A stretch of DNA of 64,000 nt. Origin: JAAURB01 sp049647265 (GTDB taxonomy: Bacteria; Cyanobacteriota; Cyanobacteriia; Cyanobacteriales; Microcoleaceae). Below are positions 1-8,531 of the stretch, piece after piece. The stretch lies in assembly GCA_049647265.1 (NCBI GenBank), contig JBARXJ010000037.1, forward strand, positions 1-64,000. The letters are read 5' to 3'. Position 1 is the first letter of the stretch. Each line of letters opens with the position of its first letter. Under the pieces are notes generated by a model. The model was not told where the DNA came from, searched no databases, and saw nothing but the letters and a program-made list of their open reading frames with translations. A program made the translations under genes and the position numbers.

Positions 1-204
1 GTGTATAAGGCGGGTGAGAAAAATCAGTTAACGTTCAGTGGAAAAAGGGTAAAACGAGGTTTATATCGCACAGCCTGTGGACGATTGATTAATGCCGATG
101 TTAACGGTTCTCTGAATATTATGAGAAAAGCAATCCCAAATGCTTTTAGCTATGGGATGGAGGGTGTTGTAGTTCACCCCGTTCGGGTAACACCGACAAA
201 ATGA
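1..204 (+). CDS. TnpB (IS200/IS605 OrfB) C-terminal end, cut by window edge
   Basis: This is the last 67 codons of a TnpB-type RNA-guided nuclease or transposase accessory protein. The reading frame is open to the first base, so the true start lies outside the window. The recognisable part is INADVNGSLNI, which carries the third RuvC acidic residue, followed by the typical short basic tail. The zinc-finger cysteines and RuvC I/II would lie upstream and cannot be checked, so integrity is unknown. It differs from the TnpB at 25.9-27.0 kb, so at least two IS605-type lineages have visited this chromosome. The following 90 bases, with a short GC-rich potential hairpin near 265-290, may contain the element's right end. 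Confidence 0.75.
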   Translation: MYKAGEKNQLTFSGKRVKRGLYRTACGRLINADVNGSLNIMRKAIPNAFSYGMEGVVVHPVRVTPTK

Positions 205-615
205 AGGTGTGTCATATTTGACTATATTTTTATGAACTATTTTGACATATTGTACGCTTACCCTGGTTTAAAGACGCGGGGCATTAGCCCTATGAGAGCA
301 GTTTGGCAGCTAAGAAAAAAACTCTCCGCGATCGCGACACTGTTGCAAATGATATTGCACAGATACTGATACCCTCTGAAAGAATTACCGTAATTAGAGC
401 AGTTTGGCAGCTAGAAAAAAACTCTCCGCGATCGCGACAGTGTTGCAAATGATATTGCACAGATACTGAATGCTGAGGTAATGTATCTTCTTTTTAACTA
501 CGCAGACTGCTATCCTTAATAGAGATCTCAAGAAATGTTCAAAATTAGGATGAAACTGTTTTCAGTCGATGGCTGAAACTTAAACCATCTCATTTGATTT
601 TACGTTAATAAACCT
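205..615. other. Gene-free stretch before ndhB
   Basis: No coding frame is supported here. It contains the probable right end of the TnpB element and two tandem copies of a 75-bp repeat (listed separately). The last 110 bases are AT-rich and must include the ndhB promoter, but I cannot pick a convincing -35/-10 pair. Confidence 0.5.
295..469. repeat. Two direct copies of a 75-bp repeat containing HIP1
   Basis: Copy 1 spans 295-369 and copy 2 spans 396-469. They differ by one missing A and one C-to-G change and are separated by 26 bp. Each copy contains GCGATCGC inside a longer CGCGATCGCG palindrome and ends with a TTGCAAATGATATTGCAC segment. Neither copy has a convincing coding frame. The near identity suggests recent duplication or gene conversion. 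Confidence 0.85.
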
Positions 616-2196
616 ATGGATTTTGCTAGTCTTGCTGCCCAGTTACACGCGGGCATTATATGGCCAGAAGGGATTGTGATTATTACCCTGATGGTAGTGT
701 TAGTTGGGGATCTCATTGTCGGGCGTACTGCTTCGTCTAAATGGACTCCTTATGCTGCGATCGCCGGGTTACTGGCGGCCGTGGTCAATTTATATTTTCA
801 GTGGCAAAAAACCGATACTGTCGCGTTTTTAGGCAGTTTTGATGGGGATGCCCTGAGTGTGGTTTTCCGGGGTATTATTGCCCTGTCAGCAGCCGTTACC
901 ATCTTAATGTCGGTGCGTTATGTCCAACAAACCGGAACCGCCTTAGCGGAATTTATCGGCATTCTCCTTACGGCAACTTTAGGGGGAATGTTCCTTTGTG
1001 GATCGACGGAATTAACTATGATTTTCGTCTCCCTCGAAACCCTGAGTATCTCAAGTTATTTGCTGACAGGATACACCAAACGCGATCCTCGTTCTAATGA
1101 AGCAGCATTAAAATATCTGTTAATTGGGGCTGCCAGTTCGGCTGTATTCTTATATGGTTTATCCTTACTGTATGGACTCTCTGGTGGACAAACCAATTTA
1201 ACCGCGATCGCCACAGCCATTACCGCATCGGGTACGGGAGAATCTTTAGGGTTAGTCATTGCTTTAGTATTCGTCATTGCCGGAATTTCATTTAAAATTT
1301 CTGCGGTTCCGTTTCACCAATGGACACCCGATGTTTATGAAGGTTCTCCCACTCCGGTTGTTGCCTTCTTATCCGTCGGTTCAAAAGCAGCGGGTTTTGC
1401 CCTGGCTATTCGCTTACTCGTCAATGCTTTCCCTATCGTGACGGATCAATGGCGGTTTGTGTTTACTGCCCTCGCTATTCTCAGTATGATACTTGGGAAT
1501 GTGGTGGCGCTAGCCCAAACCAGCATGAAACGGATGTTAGCCTATTCTTCTATTGCCCAAGCTGGGTTTGTGATGATTGGGTTAATTGCCGGAACTGAAG
1601 CGGGATATTCCAGTATGATCTTTTATCTATTGGTGTATCTGTTTATGAATTTGGGTGGTTTTACCTGCGTGATTTTGTTCTCTCTACGAACCGGAACCGA
1701 TCAAATCAGCGAATACAGTGGTTTATACCAGAAAGATCCGTTATTAACCTTAGGACTGAGTATTTGTTTACTGTCTTTAGGTGGAATTCCGCCTCTAGCT
1801 GGATTCTTTGGTAAAATTTATCTATTCTGGGCCGGTTGGCAAGCGGGATTATATAGCTTAGTATTGCTTGGACTCGTCACCAGTGTGATCTCAATTTACT
1901 ACTATATTCGAGTCGTAAAAATGATGGTGGTGAAAGAACCTCATGAAATGTCTAATGCGGTGAAAAACTATCCTGAAATTCAGTGGAATTTACCCGGAAT
2001 GCGACCGTTACAAGTGGGGTTAATTTTGTCATTAGTTGCCACTTCATTAGCGGGGATTTTATCCAATCCATTGTTTACCTTAGCCAATGATTCGGTGAGC
2101 CGCACACCAATGTTACAAGCAGCAATTATATCGAGTCAAAAAGTGGCTGCTGTTAATCCTAAATCTAGTTTTTCTAAGGTACAAGAAAAGCAATAA
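616..2196 (+). CDS. ndhB: NAD(P)H-quinone oxidoreductase subunit 2 (NdhB)
   Basis: NdhB is a proton-pumping antiporter-like membrane subunit of the cyanobacterial NDH-1 complex. That complex takes electrons from ferredoxin to plastoquinone in respiration, cyclic electron flow and CO2 uptake. The 526-residue length fits the family. The protein is almost entirely hydrophobic, with about 14 predicted membrane spans, and has the conserved SLETLSISSYLL and KISAVPFHQWTPDVYEG segments (around residues 140 and 230-240), the latter with the antiporter-family lysine. The extra C-terminal tail after residue 500 is hydrophilic. The gene stands alone, as is usual for cyanobacterial ndhB, faces the ribosomal cluster and ends at a hairpin. 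The ATG start gives the expected short hydrophobic N-terminus. No anomalies were seen. Confidence 0.97.
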   Translation: MDFASLAAQLHAGIIWPEGIVIITLMVVLVGDLIVGRTASSKWTPYAAIAGLLAAVVNLYFQWQKTDTVAFLGSFDGDALSVVFRGIIALSAAVTILMSVRYVQQTGTALAEFIGILLTATLGGMFLCGSTELTMIFVSLETLSISSYLLTGYTKRDPRSNEAALKYLLIGAASSAVFLYGLSLLYGLSGGQTNLTAIATAITASGTGESLGLVIALVFVIAGISFKISAVPFHQWTPDVYEGSPTPVVAFLSVGSKAAGFALAIRLLVNAFPIVTDQWRFVFTALAILSMILGNVVALAQTSMKRMLAYSSIAQAGFVMIGLIAGTEAGYSSMIFYLLVYLFMNLGGFTCVILFSLRTGTDQISEYSGLYQKDPLLTLGLSICLLSLGGIPPLAGFFGKIYLFWAGWQAGLYSLVLLGLVTSVISIYYYIRVVKMMVVKEPHEMSNAVKNYPEIQWNLPGMRPLQVGLILSLVATSLAGILSNPLFTLANDSVSRTPMLQAAIISSQKVAAVNPKSSFSKVQEKQ

Positions 2197-2225
2197 TGTA
2201 GATTAACAAGATTAGTTTTGACATT

Positions 2226-2257
2226 GAGGGGTATAGCTGTGCTGTACCTCTTTTTTA
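2226..2257 (+). terminator. Rho-independent terminator after ndhB
   Basis: GAGGGGTA and GTACCTC arms surround a short loop and are followed by a run of six T residues, 30 bases after the ndhB stop. Confidence 0.7.
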
Positions 2258-2320
2258 TATACCAGGTCGTAAAGACTTTATATATAACGTCTCTACATAG
2301 CGCACTGGGTTGGCGCTAAT

Positions 2321-2369
2321 TTGGGAGAGACAGACAAAGGTAAAGATGATGCGATTGCCTGTCTCCCAA
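2321..2369 (-). terminator. Long hairpin downstream of rplA
   Basis: On the minus strand, TTGGGAGACAG and CTGTCTCTCCCAA pair over about 11 bp with one bulge, 12 bases beyond the rplA stop. There is no clear T-tract, so it may act as an mRNA 3' stabiliser or a weak terminator. A separate degenerate palindrome of the AGAC...GTCTCTAC type lies at 2268-2296. Confidence 0.5.
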
Positions 2370-2380
2370 CTTATGCTATT

Positions 2381-3097
2381 TTAAGCGGCTTCACTTACCT
2401 TTAGATCTCGTAAAGCGCTAATATCAACCTCAATGGCTGGCCCCATTGTTGCGGAGATATAAACACTCCGCCAGAAACGACCCTTCGCACCTGAAGGACG
2501 ATTTCGGTCAATACATTCTTGTAATGCAGATAAATTGGTTAATAAATCTTCTGCTGAAAAGGTAGCTTTGCCAAACAGAACATGGACAATACCTGTACGA
2601 TCTGCTCGGAATTCCAGTTTACCCGCTTTGAATTCTTCTACAGCCTGGGCTAAATCAACTCGAACCGTACCCCCTTTAGGAGACGGCATTAATCCTTTTG
2701 GCCCTAACATCCGACCTAATTTCGCGACCTGAGGCATCATATCCGGTGTCGCGATCAGTCGGTCAAAGTCGAGGTTTCCTTTCTGAATTTCTTCAATTAA
2801 ATCTTCTGAACCGACCACATCTGCCCCGGCTTCTTGGGCTTCGGTGACTTTTTCCCCTTTTGCTAAGACCGCCACTCGAACCTCTTGACCGGTTCCTTTG
2901 GGCAAACTCACAGTGGTTCTCAGTTGTTGATCGGTGTATTTGGGGTCAATTCCCAAGCGAATATGAGCTTCTGCCGATTCTGCAAACTTGGCATTTGCGG
3001 TTTCTTTGAGCAGATTAATCGCTTCTAATGGCTCATAGGGTCGCTCTTCGACCTTTTTCTGTAATTCTTGTAAACGTTTTGAGACTTTTTTCGACAT
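2381..3097 (-). CDS. rplA: 50S ribosomal protein L1
   Basis: L1 forms the mobile L1 stalk that contacts E-site tRNA and 23S rRNA, and in many bacteria it represses its own mRNA. The 238-residue protein has the family N-terminal region (KRLQELQ, YEPLEAINLLKE) and the signature GRMLGPKGLMPSPKGGTV in the middle, with the RNA-binding FRADRTGIVHV segment after it. It is the last gene of the minus-strand secE-nusG-rplK-rplA run, 52 bases after rplK, with a hairpin just beyond the stop. The gene order and length are those expected in cyanobacteria. No anomalies were seen. Confidence 0.98.
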   Translation of the reverse strand: MSKKVSKRLQELQKKVEERPYEPLEAINLLKETANAKFAESAEAHIRLGIDPKYTDQQLRTTVSLPKGTGQEVRVAVLAKGEKVTEAQEAGADVVGSEDLIEEIQKGNLDFDRLIATPDMMPQVAKLGRMLGPKGLMPSPKGGTVRVDLAQAVEEFKAGKLEFRADRTGIVHVLFGKATFSAEDLLTNLSALQECIDRNRPSGAKGRFWRSVYISATMGPAIEVDISALRDLKVSEAA

Positions 3098-3149
3098 ATT
3101 TTTCTCCTGGGGTGTATAACGAAGTTATCCTTCTCCCCCGAAATCGGGT

Positions 3150-3575
3150 TTATTCAGTAATGGTGACACCCATATTGCGGGCTGTGCCAGCAATGATATT
3201 CATCGCCGCATCAATATCATTCGCGTTGAGATCGGGAAGTTTAGTTTGGGCAATTTCCCGTAATTGATCTCGGCTAATGGAACCCACTTTAACGTCTTTC
3301 GGCTGACCCGAACCTTTATCAATTCCGGCAGCTTTTTTGATTAAAACCGCAGCGGGTGGGGTTTTGAGAATAAAGGTAAAACTCCGATCTTCATAAACCG
3401 AAATTTCAACCGGAATCACCAATCCAGCTTGGTCTGCGGTTTTGGCATTGTATTCTTTACAAAATGCCATGATGTTTACCCCATGTTGACCCAAGGCTGG
3501 GCCAATCGGAGGGGCTGGGTTGGCTTTGCCCGCAGAAATTGCCAACTTAATCTGTGCTACAACTTTCTTTGCCAT
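3150..3575 (-). CDS. rplK: 50S ribosomal protein L11
   Basis: L11 forms the base of the ribosomal GTPase-associated centre on 23S rRNA and takes part in factor binding and the stringent response. The 141-residue protein starts MAKKVVAQIKLAISAGKANP and contains the proline-rich linker PAPPIGPALGQHGVNIMAFCKEYN, both diagnostic. The C-terminal RNA-binding half includes KAAGIDKGSGQP and ends GTARNMGVTI. The gene begins three bases after the nusG stop, so the two are almost certainly co-translated. Confidence 0.98.
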   Translation of the reverse strand: MAKKVVAQIKLAISAGKANPAPPIGPALGQHGVNIMAFCKEYNAKTADQAGLVIPVEISVYEDRSFTFILKTPPAAVLIKKAAGIDKGSGQPKDVKVGSISRDQLREIAQTKLPDLNANDIDAAMNIIAGTARNMGVTITE

Positions 3576-3578
3576 TCG

Positions 3579-4214
3579 TTAGTTTTGTTTTTCAACTTGA
3601 TTAAACTCCAGTTCAACAGGAGTATCTCGTCCAAAAATAGATAGCAATGCTTTCAGCTTGCTCCGTTCTGGACTGACCTCAATCACGTCCCCTTCAAAGT
3701 CTTTGAATGGGCCAGAGAGCACAATAATGTGATCTCCTGTTGCCATAGAGACTTGTACAACTGCTTCTTGCTCCTGGGTTTGTCTAAAGATCCGTTCCAC
3801 CTCAGATGGACTCAAGGGTAAAGGTTTAACGTGACCTCGACCGCGTCCCACACTGCGTTTTTGTTCGGCTCCCACAAAGTTAATCACATGGGGTGTATTT
3901 TTAACAGCCTGCCAAGCTTCGTCATCAATATCCCAGCGGTTTAACTCTTTATTCCAGTTCAGCTTCATTTGAATCAAAACATAGCCCGGAAATACTTTTT
4001 CTTCGCTATGTTGACGCGATCCATCTTTACGCAGCTTAATGGCTGGAGTGTGAGGAATCTCAACTTTGAGAATCCGATCGGTTACGTCTAAGGTTTGTCT
4101 GCGCTGTTCGAGGTTCGCTTTGACCCGCTTTTCACAGCCGGATGCTACCTGAACGGCATACCAACGGACTTGTCCAGGAGCAAACTCTTGGGTATCCTCT
4201 AGTAATTCTGTCAT
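3579..4214 (-). CDS. nusG: Transcription termination/antitermination factor NusG
   Basis: NusG binds RNA polymerase through its NGN domain and links it to Rho or the ribosome through its KOW domain. The 211-residue protein has the NGN opening RWYAVQVASGCEKRVKANL near residue 18, FPGYVLIQM around residue 76, THVI-type strands, and a C-terminal KOW motif GPFKDFEGDVIEVSPERSKLKALLSIFGRDTPVELEF in which the KOW glycines are kept. It lies between secE (12 bases upstream) and rplK (three bases downstream). A short N-terminal extension (TELLEDTQEFA) is typical of cyanobacterial forms. Confidence 0.97.
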   Translation of the reverse strand: MTELLEDTQEFAPGQVRWYAVQVASGCEKRVKANLEQRRQTLDVTDRILKVEIPHTPAIKLRKDGSRQHSEEKVFPGYVLIQMKLNWNKELNRWDIDDEAWQAVKNTPHVINFVGAEQKRSVGRGRGHVKPLPLSPSEVERIFRQTQEQEAVVQVSMATGDHIIVLSGPFKDFEGDVIEVSPERSKLKALLSIFGRDTPVELEFNQVEKQN

Positions 4215-4226
4215 TGTTCTAGACGA

Positions 4227-4466
4227 TTACAACAAATTTGCGATTCCAAATACTTGCCCTGATGCCCAACGAAAGAAGTTATCAACTAGATAGATGATAG
4301 AGGCTGAGAGAATGACCATCAACAATACCCCTGCTGATTCGCTCAACAGTTGCTGCCGACTCGGCCAAACGACTTTTTGGAGTTCTTCTTTCGTCTCTTG
4401 CAAGAAGTTGGCAACATTAAACCCATTGGAGGGTTGTTGAATTTCCGCTTCTTCCTTCTTCGCCAC
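4227..4466 (-). CDS. secE: Preprotein translocase subunit SecE
   Basis: SecE is the small essential subunit that clamps SecY in the Sec translocon of plasma and thylakoid membranes. The single predicted span is near the C-terminus (VLLMVILSASIIYLVDNFF), preceded by the conserved amphipathic helix FLQETKEELQKVVWPSRQQL. I place the start at the GTG giving (M)AKKEEAEIQ because a GGGGAG ribosome-binding site lies six bases before it. An upstream TTG at 4484 would overlap that site. It heads the secE-nusG-rplK-rplA cluster. Confidence 0.92.
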   Translation of the reverse strand: MAKKEEAEIQQPSNGFNVANFLQETKEELQKVVWPSRQQLLSESAGVLLMVILSASIIYLVDNFFRWASGQVFGIANLL

Positions 4467-4625
4467 GACGATCTCCCCTTGCAACTTTAAATAAACTGAT
4501 GATTATCAGTGGGTCTGAGCGATTGTTAATGAGCTCAAACTACTTATCATAGCATTCTTGGAGCGTCGGTGATGACTGGGCTTATTGACTAAACTCAGGG
4601 TCATTCTCAGTATTCTAAAATTATT

Positions 4626-4664
4626 AAAAAAAAGTCCAGACGAACGTCAGCCCGCCTGAACTTT
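4626..4664 (-). terminator. Strong terminator after tRNA-Trp
   Basis: On the minus strand AAAGTTCAGGC pairs with GTCTGGACTTT (11 bp with G-U pairs), followed by eight T residues. It sits 13 bases beyond the tRNA 3' end, which means rplS-trnW and secE-nusG-rplK-rplA are probably separate transcripts. Confidence 0.8.
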
Positions 4665-4676
4665 CTATAACTTTAG

Positions 4677-4749
4677 CGCGCCCTGGAGGACTCGAACCCC
4701 CGACATCAGGTTTTGGAGACCTGCGTTCTACCAACTGAACTAAGAGCGC
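4677..4749 (-). tRNA. trnW: tRNA-Trp (anticodon CCA)
   Basis: The minus strand reads as a full cloverleaf. The acceptor GCGCTCT pairs with AGGGCGC with one G-U pair, and the discriminator base is G. The D-loop contains AGTTGGTAGA, the anticodon loop is CTCCAAA (anticodon CCA), and the T-arm is GGGGGTTCGAGTCCTCC. The 3' CCA is not encoded. It lies between rplS and secE, the usual cyanobacterial arrangement. Confidence 0.96.
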
Positions 4750-4865
4750 ATGACTGAGATCAAAAGTTTTTTAATCCCTGATCTAGTTTAACACAGTGCG
4801 CCTCCAATCCAACATAAATTCTGAAACATCTTCAGTTGTCAGTCGAGCGACGATCCGTTAAAAGC

Positions 4866-5252
4866 TTATAGAGAGCGATCAAACCGTTGCTTGATCCGAG
4901 TGGCTTTACCGACGCGATCGCGTAAGTAGTAGAGTTTAGCCCGCCGCACTTTACCCCGACGAACCACTTTAATACTGGCAATTCGAGGAGAGTGGATGAG
5001 GAAAACCCGTTCTACACCGACTCCTTGAAAGATTTTACGAACGGTAATGGTTTCGTTAATCCCGCCGTTACGCATGGCGATCACAGTGCCTTCATAGGGC
5101 TGTACCCGTTCTTTACCGCCTTCAATAATTCTCACCCCCACTTTAATGGTGTCACCCACATAGATTTGGGGAAGTTTTTTCTTCTTTTGTTCGGATTGAA
5201 GCCGGGCGATTTCTTCCGCTTCAATTTCTTGGACAATGGCTTTCGTTAGCAT
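4866..5252 (-). CDS. rplS: 50S ribosomal protein L19
   Basis: L19 sits at the interface of the 30S and 50S subunits. The 128-residue protein shows the family pattern: IYVGDTIKVGVRIIEGGKERVQPYEGTVIAMRNGG, then TITVRKIFQGVGVERVFLIHSPRI and the basic C-terminus KVVRRGKVRRAKLYYLRDRVGKATRI (quoted here in pieces). It has a short N-terminal helical extension rich in E, K and Q, seen in other cyanobacterial L19 proteins. It is upstream of trnW on the same strand, 116 bases away. Confidence 0.97.
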   Translation of the reverse strand: MLTKAIVQEIEAEEIARLQSEQKKKKLPQIYVGDTIKVGVRIIEGGKERVQPYEGTVIAMRNGGINETITVRKIFQGVGVERVFLIHSPRIASIKVVRRGKVRRAKLYYLRDRVGKATRIKQRFDRSL

Positions 5253-5536
5253 GACACTGGTTTAAACTCACAATCTCTTATAATAAATCAATTTTTAGTC
5301 ATTTGTCATTAGTAATTTGCCCGATTAGTCCCCACACCGAAGCACACGCGATCAATCAAGCACTTTGAATCCCCAACAGCAGCAATACTGTAGGCTAGAA
5401 TAGTCTGTACTGAGAGTATCTATCGCTTCATTTAGCCTCAACAGTAAGCGATGCCAATGAATAAATACATAAGTTCCCTCTCCCCAGAAATATGTACTGG
5501 TAGATGGAAGTTCACCTCTAACTTAACGCCCCACCT

Positions 5537-6187
5537 ATGCTATTTGACTTAGCGAACCTACCTTATTGGATTGTTTTAGGAATGGGTATATTACTATTCC
5601 TGATTGTGATTCTTGGGGGCGCAGCCAATGAAGAGATTGACTTAGATTTAGAGAGCGATATTGATGTTGATGCTGGGGCCGACTTCAGTTCAGTGCAACT
5701 GTTGGGATGGTTAGGATTTGGTAATGTACCGTTGCTGTTATTGCTGGCAACAGACCTAAGTTTGGTGGGACTGTTGGGCTGGATGTTTAACGTGATTATA
5801 GGGGAACTCACAGGCAGCCTACCGAGTAAAGGATTGAGCGGCATCGTTTTGTGTATCAGCGCGATTATCTTGGGTTTATGTCTCGGTGCGATGATTTCAC
5901 GGCCCCTCGGTCAAATGTTTTCAGCCTTTGGGGAAGATACCCGTGCAGATCGCTTGGTGGGTCGTCTGGGAACGGTCACTTCAGCTTATATTCCCAAGGA
6001 AAAAATCGGTCAGATAGATGTTCTCGATGCCGATAGCAACCGGGTCACCATCAGCGCCACTTTACCCCAATGGGCAACAGTCATTCCTCAGCGTGGTGAA
6101 GAAGTTCTGGTGATTGAGCGCGCTGAGGAGGCTTACGTTGTTGTTGCTAAAGACAGTCCTGACGCAGAGCGGTGGACTTCTAATTGA
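5537..6187 (+). CDS. YqiJ/NfeD-like membrane protein with OB-fold tail
   Basis: This 216-residue protein is a probable partner of the flotillin encoded directly downstream. It begins with a membrane span (PYWIVLGMGILLFLIVILGG), then an acidic stretch (EEIDLDLESDIDVDAGADF), two further spans (around 65-90 and 100-125), and a C-terminal beta-rich domain (residues about 135-210; GRLGTVTSAYIPKEKIGQ, EVLVIERAEEAYVVV) that fits the small OB-fold found in NfeD/YqiJ proteins. In the YqiJ-YqiK and NfeD-flotillin families such proteins are encoded next to flotillins and are thought to act in membrane microdomains. The exact role is unknown. The ATG start follows 280 bases of non-coding DNA. Confidence 0.8.
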   Translation: MLFDLANLPYWIVLGMGILLFLIVILGGAANEEIDLDLESDIDVDAGADFSSVQLLGWLGFGNVPLLLLLATDLSLVGLLGWMFNVIIGELTGSLPSKGLSGIVLCISAIILGLCLGAMISRPLGQMFSAFGEDTRADRLVGRLGTVTSAYIPKEKIGQIDVLDADSNRVTISATLPQWATVIPQRGEEVLVIERAEEAYVVVAKDSPDAERWTSN

Positions 6188-6225
6188 TCTAACCCGCAAA
6201 TATTAATCCAATTGGAGTGCAATTT

Positions 6226-8418
6226 ATGTTATTTTGGCTTACATTTTTACAATCTTTACCCTCAATTAATACTTCAAAAACGGATTCAATCGCGACTTAT
6301 ATTGAAACGACACCCGCCCCTTTAACAGCTCAAATTTTGCCCTTAACGTCTAAAGTTAATCAACCTGTCGTTGGACAACTTGGCGGTGGCTTGACGATAT
6401 TTGCTGGATTTTTTGCCGGAATTATTTTTTTAATCCTGTTTGCTGGTTTAGTGTATTCACGCCTCTATCAAGTGACTCCGGCAAACGAAGCGTTTGTTAA
6501 AACGGGTGGGGTTTTGCGTAAACGTAGAACTGTGATTAAGCATGGGGGTTCTTTAGTTTTACCTGTGTTTGATCGTTTAACTCGTGTTCCGCTCAAAGAG
6601 ATTTCGATTGATGTTGAACGGACGGGGAAGCTGGCAGTTCGGACTCAAGACTATTTACGGGCAGATATGCGGGTGACCTTTTTTGTCTGTATTAATGCGA
6701 TTGATGAAGATATCAAAACCGCAACTGAACGGCTCTCGCAAAATAGTAAAATTACAACAGAAGATATTAAAAATGCGATTGAAAAACGAGCCGATGATGC
6801 AATTCGGGCAGCGGCAAAAAGTAAGAAACTTGCAGATATTGATTCGGATAAGTTAGGGTTTGCTCAAGAAGTATTGAATTTAATTGAACCGGATCTGAAA
6901 AAGGTGGGTTTGACGCTGAATAATATTGCGATTTCTGAAATTGAAGAAAGCGATACTTACGATACGAATAATTTCTTCGATGCCCAAGGGGTAAAATTGC
7001 GGACAGAAACGATTCAGAAATCGATCAAACAAAAAGAAGAGGTTGAACTGACGACAGAACGAGAACGGCGGGAAATTGCCCTGGCAACTCAAGTGGCAAT
7101 CGATCAAAAAGAACTGGCGGCACGCAAGCAATCATTAGAGATTGAAAAAGAGAAACAAAGCGCTGAACTGGCACAACAGCTTGAAGTTGAAACCTTGAAA
7201 GCCCAACAAGCGCGGGAAATTCAGGAAGCTAAAGATAAAGAAGCCGCTAATCAAGAACGCAATAAAATCTTGCAAGCTAAAGCTGTTGAAGAGGAAGAAA
7301 TCAGAAAAAAATTAGCGATTCAGCACAGCCAAATTACTGCTGATATTGCTTTAGAAGAACAGCAGAAAAAACTGAAAGTGGCTCAAGCATTGCAACAACG
7401 AGAAGCAGAAATGGCGGAGATTGAACGTCAGAAAACGACTGATTCTAAGCGTCTAACGGCTCAAGTTGAGATTGCAGAAGCTGAACGTTTATCTGAAATT
7501 GCGAAACAAGAAGCGGCTATTGCGATCGCGGCGAAAGAACAGGAACGTTTAATTGCAGAAGCTGAACGGGCTAAGGCTGAATCAGCGGTCATGACAGCAA
7601 CGGAAATTGAACAAGCCGAACGTAAACAACGCTTGTCTATGATTGTGGCTCAACAGGAAGCTGAGCGGGAACGAATTACAGAACAAAATGTGATTGAAAT
7701 TGATGTATTTCGTCGCCAACGGCAAGCAGAAATTGCTCGTCAAGCCGCAGATTTGGAAGCCGAATCAATTCGGACTTTAGCCGCAGCCAATCGGGATAAA
7801 GATTTAGCTGAAGCAGACGGAATTGAAGCGAAAGTTGAGGCGGAAAATGCGATTAGTGATGCTAACCGCATTGCCCAAGTGATTACTGCACTGGCTCCGC
7901 AATTGATTGAGAAACTGCCAGAAATTACCACCGCCTTAGCGCCGCAACCGGGTGTTTTGGGTGATGCTAAAATTTATGCGTTTCCAGGGGCGAATGGCAG
8001 CAACGGAGGCGGTACTGAAGACATTACTAAATTGATGTTGACCACCAGTGGCATGACGCTACTGACTTCGCTATTGGAAGAAGGGAAATTAACCTCGTTA
8101 CTCGCGGGTGCAACTCAACTCATACGCGGCAATGGTAGCCCGATACCTTATGAGTTAGAACAATTAACAGAGTTAATCGCTTCACAGGGATTAGATGAAC
8201 AGAAAAACAAAGCCATTGCTGCTAAAAAATCAAGCAAGTCTAGTCAAATCGCCTCTGAAGGATTAGACCCGCAGAAAAACAAAGCGATACCGCAAGTGCA
8301 AGGCGCAGCCAACACTGCTAAAAAATCGGGCAAGTCTAGTCAAGCTGTTCCTCCTGCCTCTACCTCACAAGCTGCTCCAAACAACCCAAACAATCGATCT
8401 GAAGCAACGGGCAGCTAG
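6226..8418 (+). CDS. Flotillin/YqiK-family SPFH-domain protein
   Basis: Flotillins are membrane-anchored scaffolds of ordered lipid microdomains. The N-terminal membrane span is near residues 55-75 (GLTIFAGFFAGIIFLILFAGLVYSR, in part). The SPFH domain follows (residues about 85-270; PANEAFVKTGGVLRKRR, HGGSLVLPVFDRL, ADMRVTFFV), then about 300 residues of E/A/Q/K-rich coiled coil with repeating AEIERQ/AEAER patterns. The C-terminal flotillin segment is around residues 600-620. The last 80 residues hold two imperfect copies of a GLDxQKNKAI...KKS(S/G)KSSQ unit and are probably disordered. ATG 6226 is preferred over GTG 6217 because GGAG lies eight bases before it. It is in an operon with the YqiJ-like gene 38 bases upstream. 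Confidence 0.9.
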   Translation: MLFWLTFLQSLPSINTSKTDSIATYIETTPAPLTAQILPLTSKVNQPVVGQLGGGLTIFAGFFAGIIFLILFAGLVYSRLYQVTPANEAFVKTGGVLRKRRTVIKHGGSLVLPVFDRLTRVPLKEISIDVERTGKLAVRTQDYLRADMRVTFFVCINAIDEDIKTATERLSQNSKITTEDIKNAIEKRADDAIRAAAKSKKLADIDSDKLGFAQEVLNLIEPDLKKVGLTLNNIAISEIEESDTYDTNNFFDAQGVKLRTETIQKSIKQKEEVELTTERERREIALATQVAIDQKELAARKQSLEIEKEKQSAELAQQLEVETLKAQQAREIQEAKDKEAANQERNKILQAKAVEEEEIRKKLAIQHSQITADIALEEQQKKLKVAQALQQREAEMAEIERQKTTDSKRLTAQVEIAEAERLSEIAKQEAAIAIAAKEQERLIAEAERAKAESAVMTATEIEQAERKQRLSMIVAQQEAERERITEQNVIEIDVFRRQRQAEIARQAADLEAESIRTLAAANRDKDLAEADGIEAKVEAENAISDANRIAQVITALAPQLIEKLPEITTALAPQPGVLGDAKIYAFPGANGSNGGGTEDITKLMLTTSGMTLLTSLLEEGKLTSLLAGATQLIRGNGSPIPYELEQLTELIASQGLDEQKNKAIAAKKSSKSSQIASEGLDPQKNKAIPQVQGAANTAKKSGKSSQAVPPASTSQAAPNNPNNRSEATGS

Positions 8419-8531
8419 GCACAGATCTCAGCCACAGATCTCAGGCACAAAATCTATTATTAAATCAATTCACAATATTATCCATAAGAGCGATAATCTA
8501 AACTGTAAGTGCCTGACGTGGAAGAGATTAA

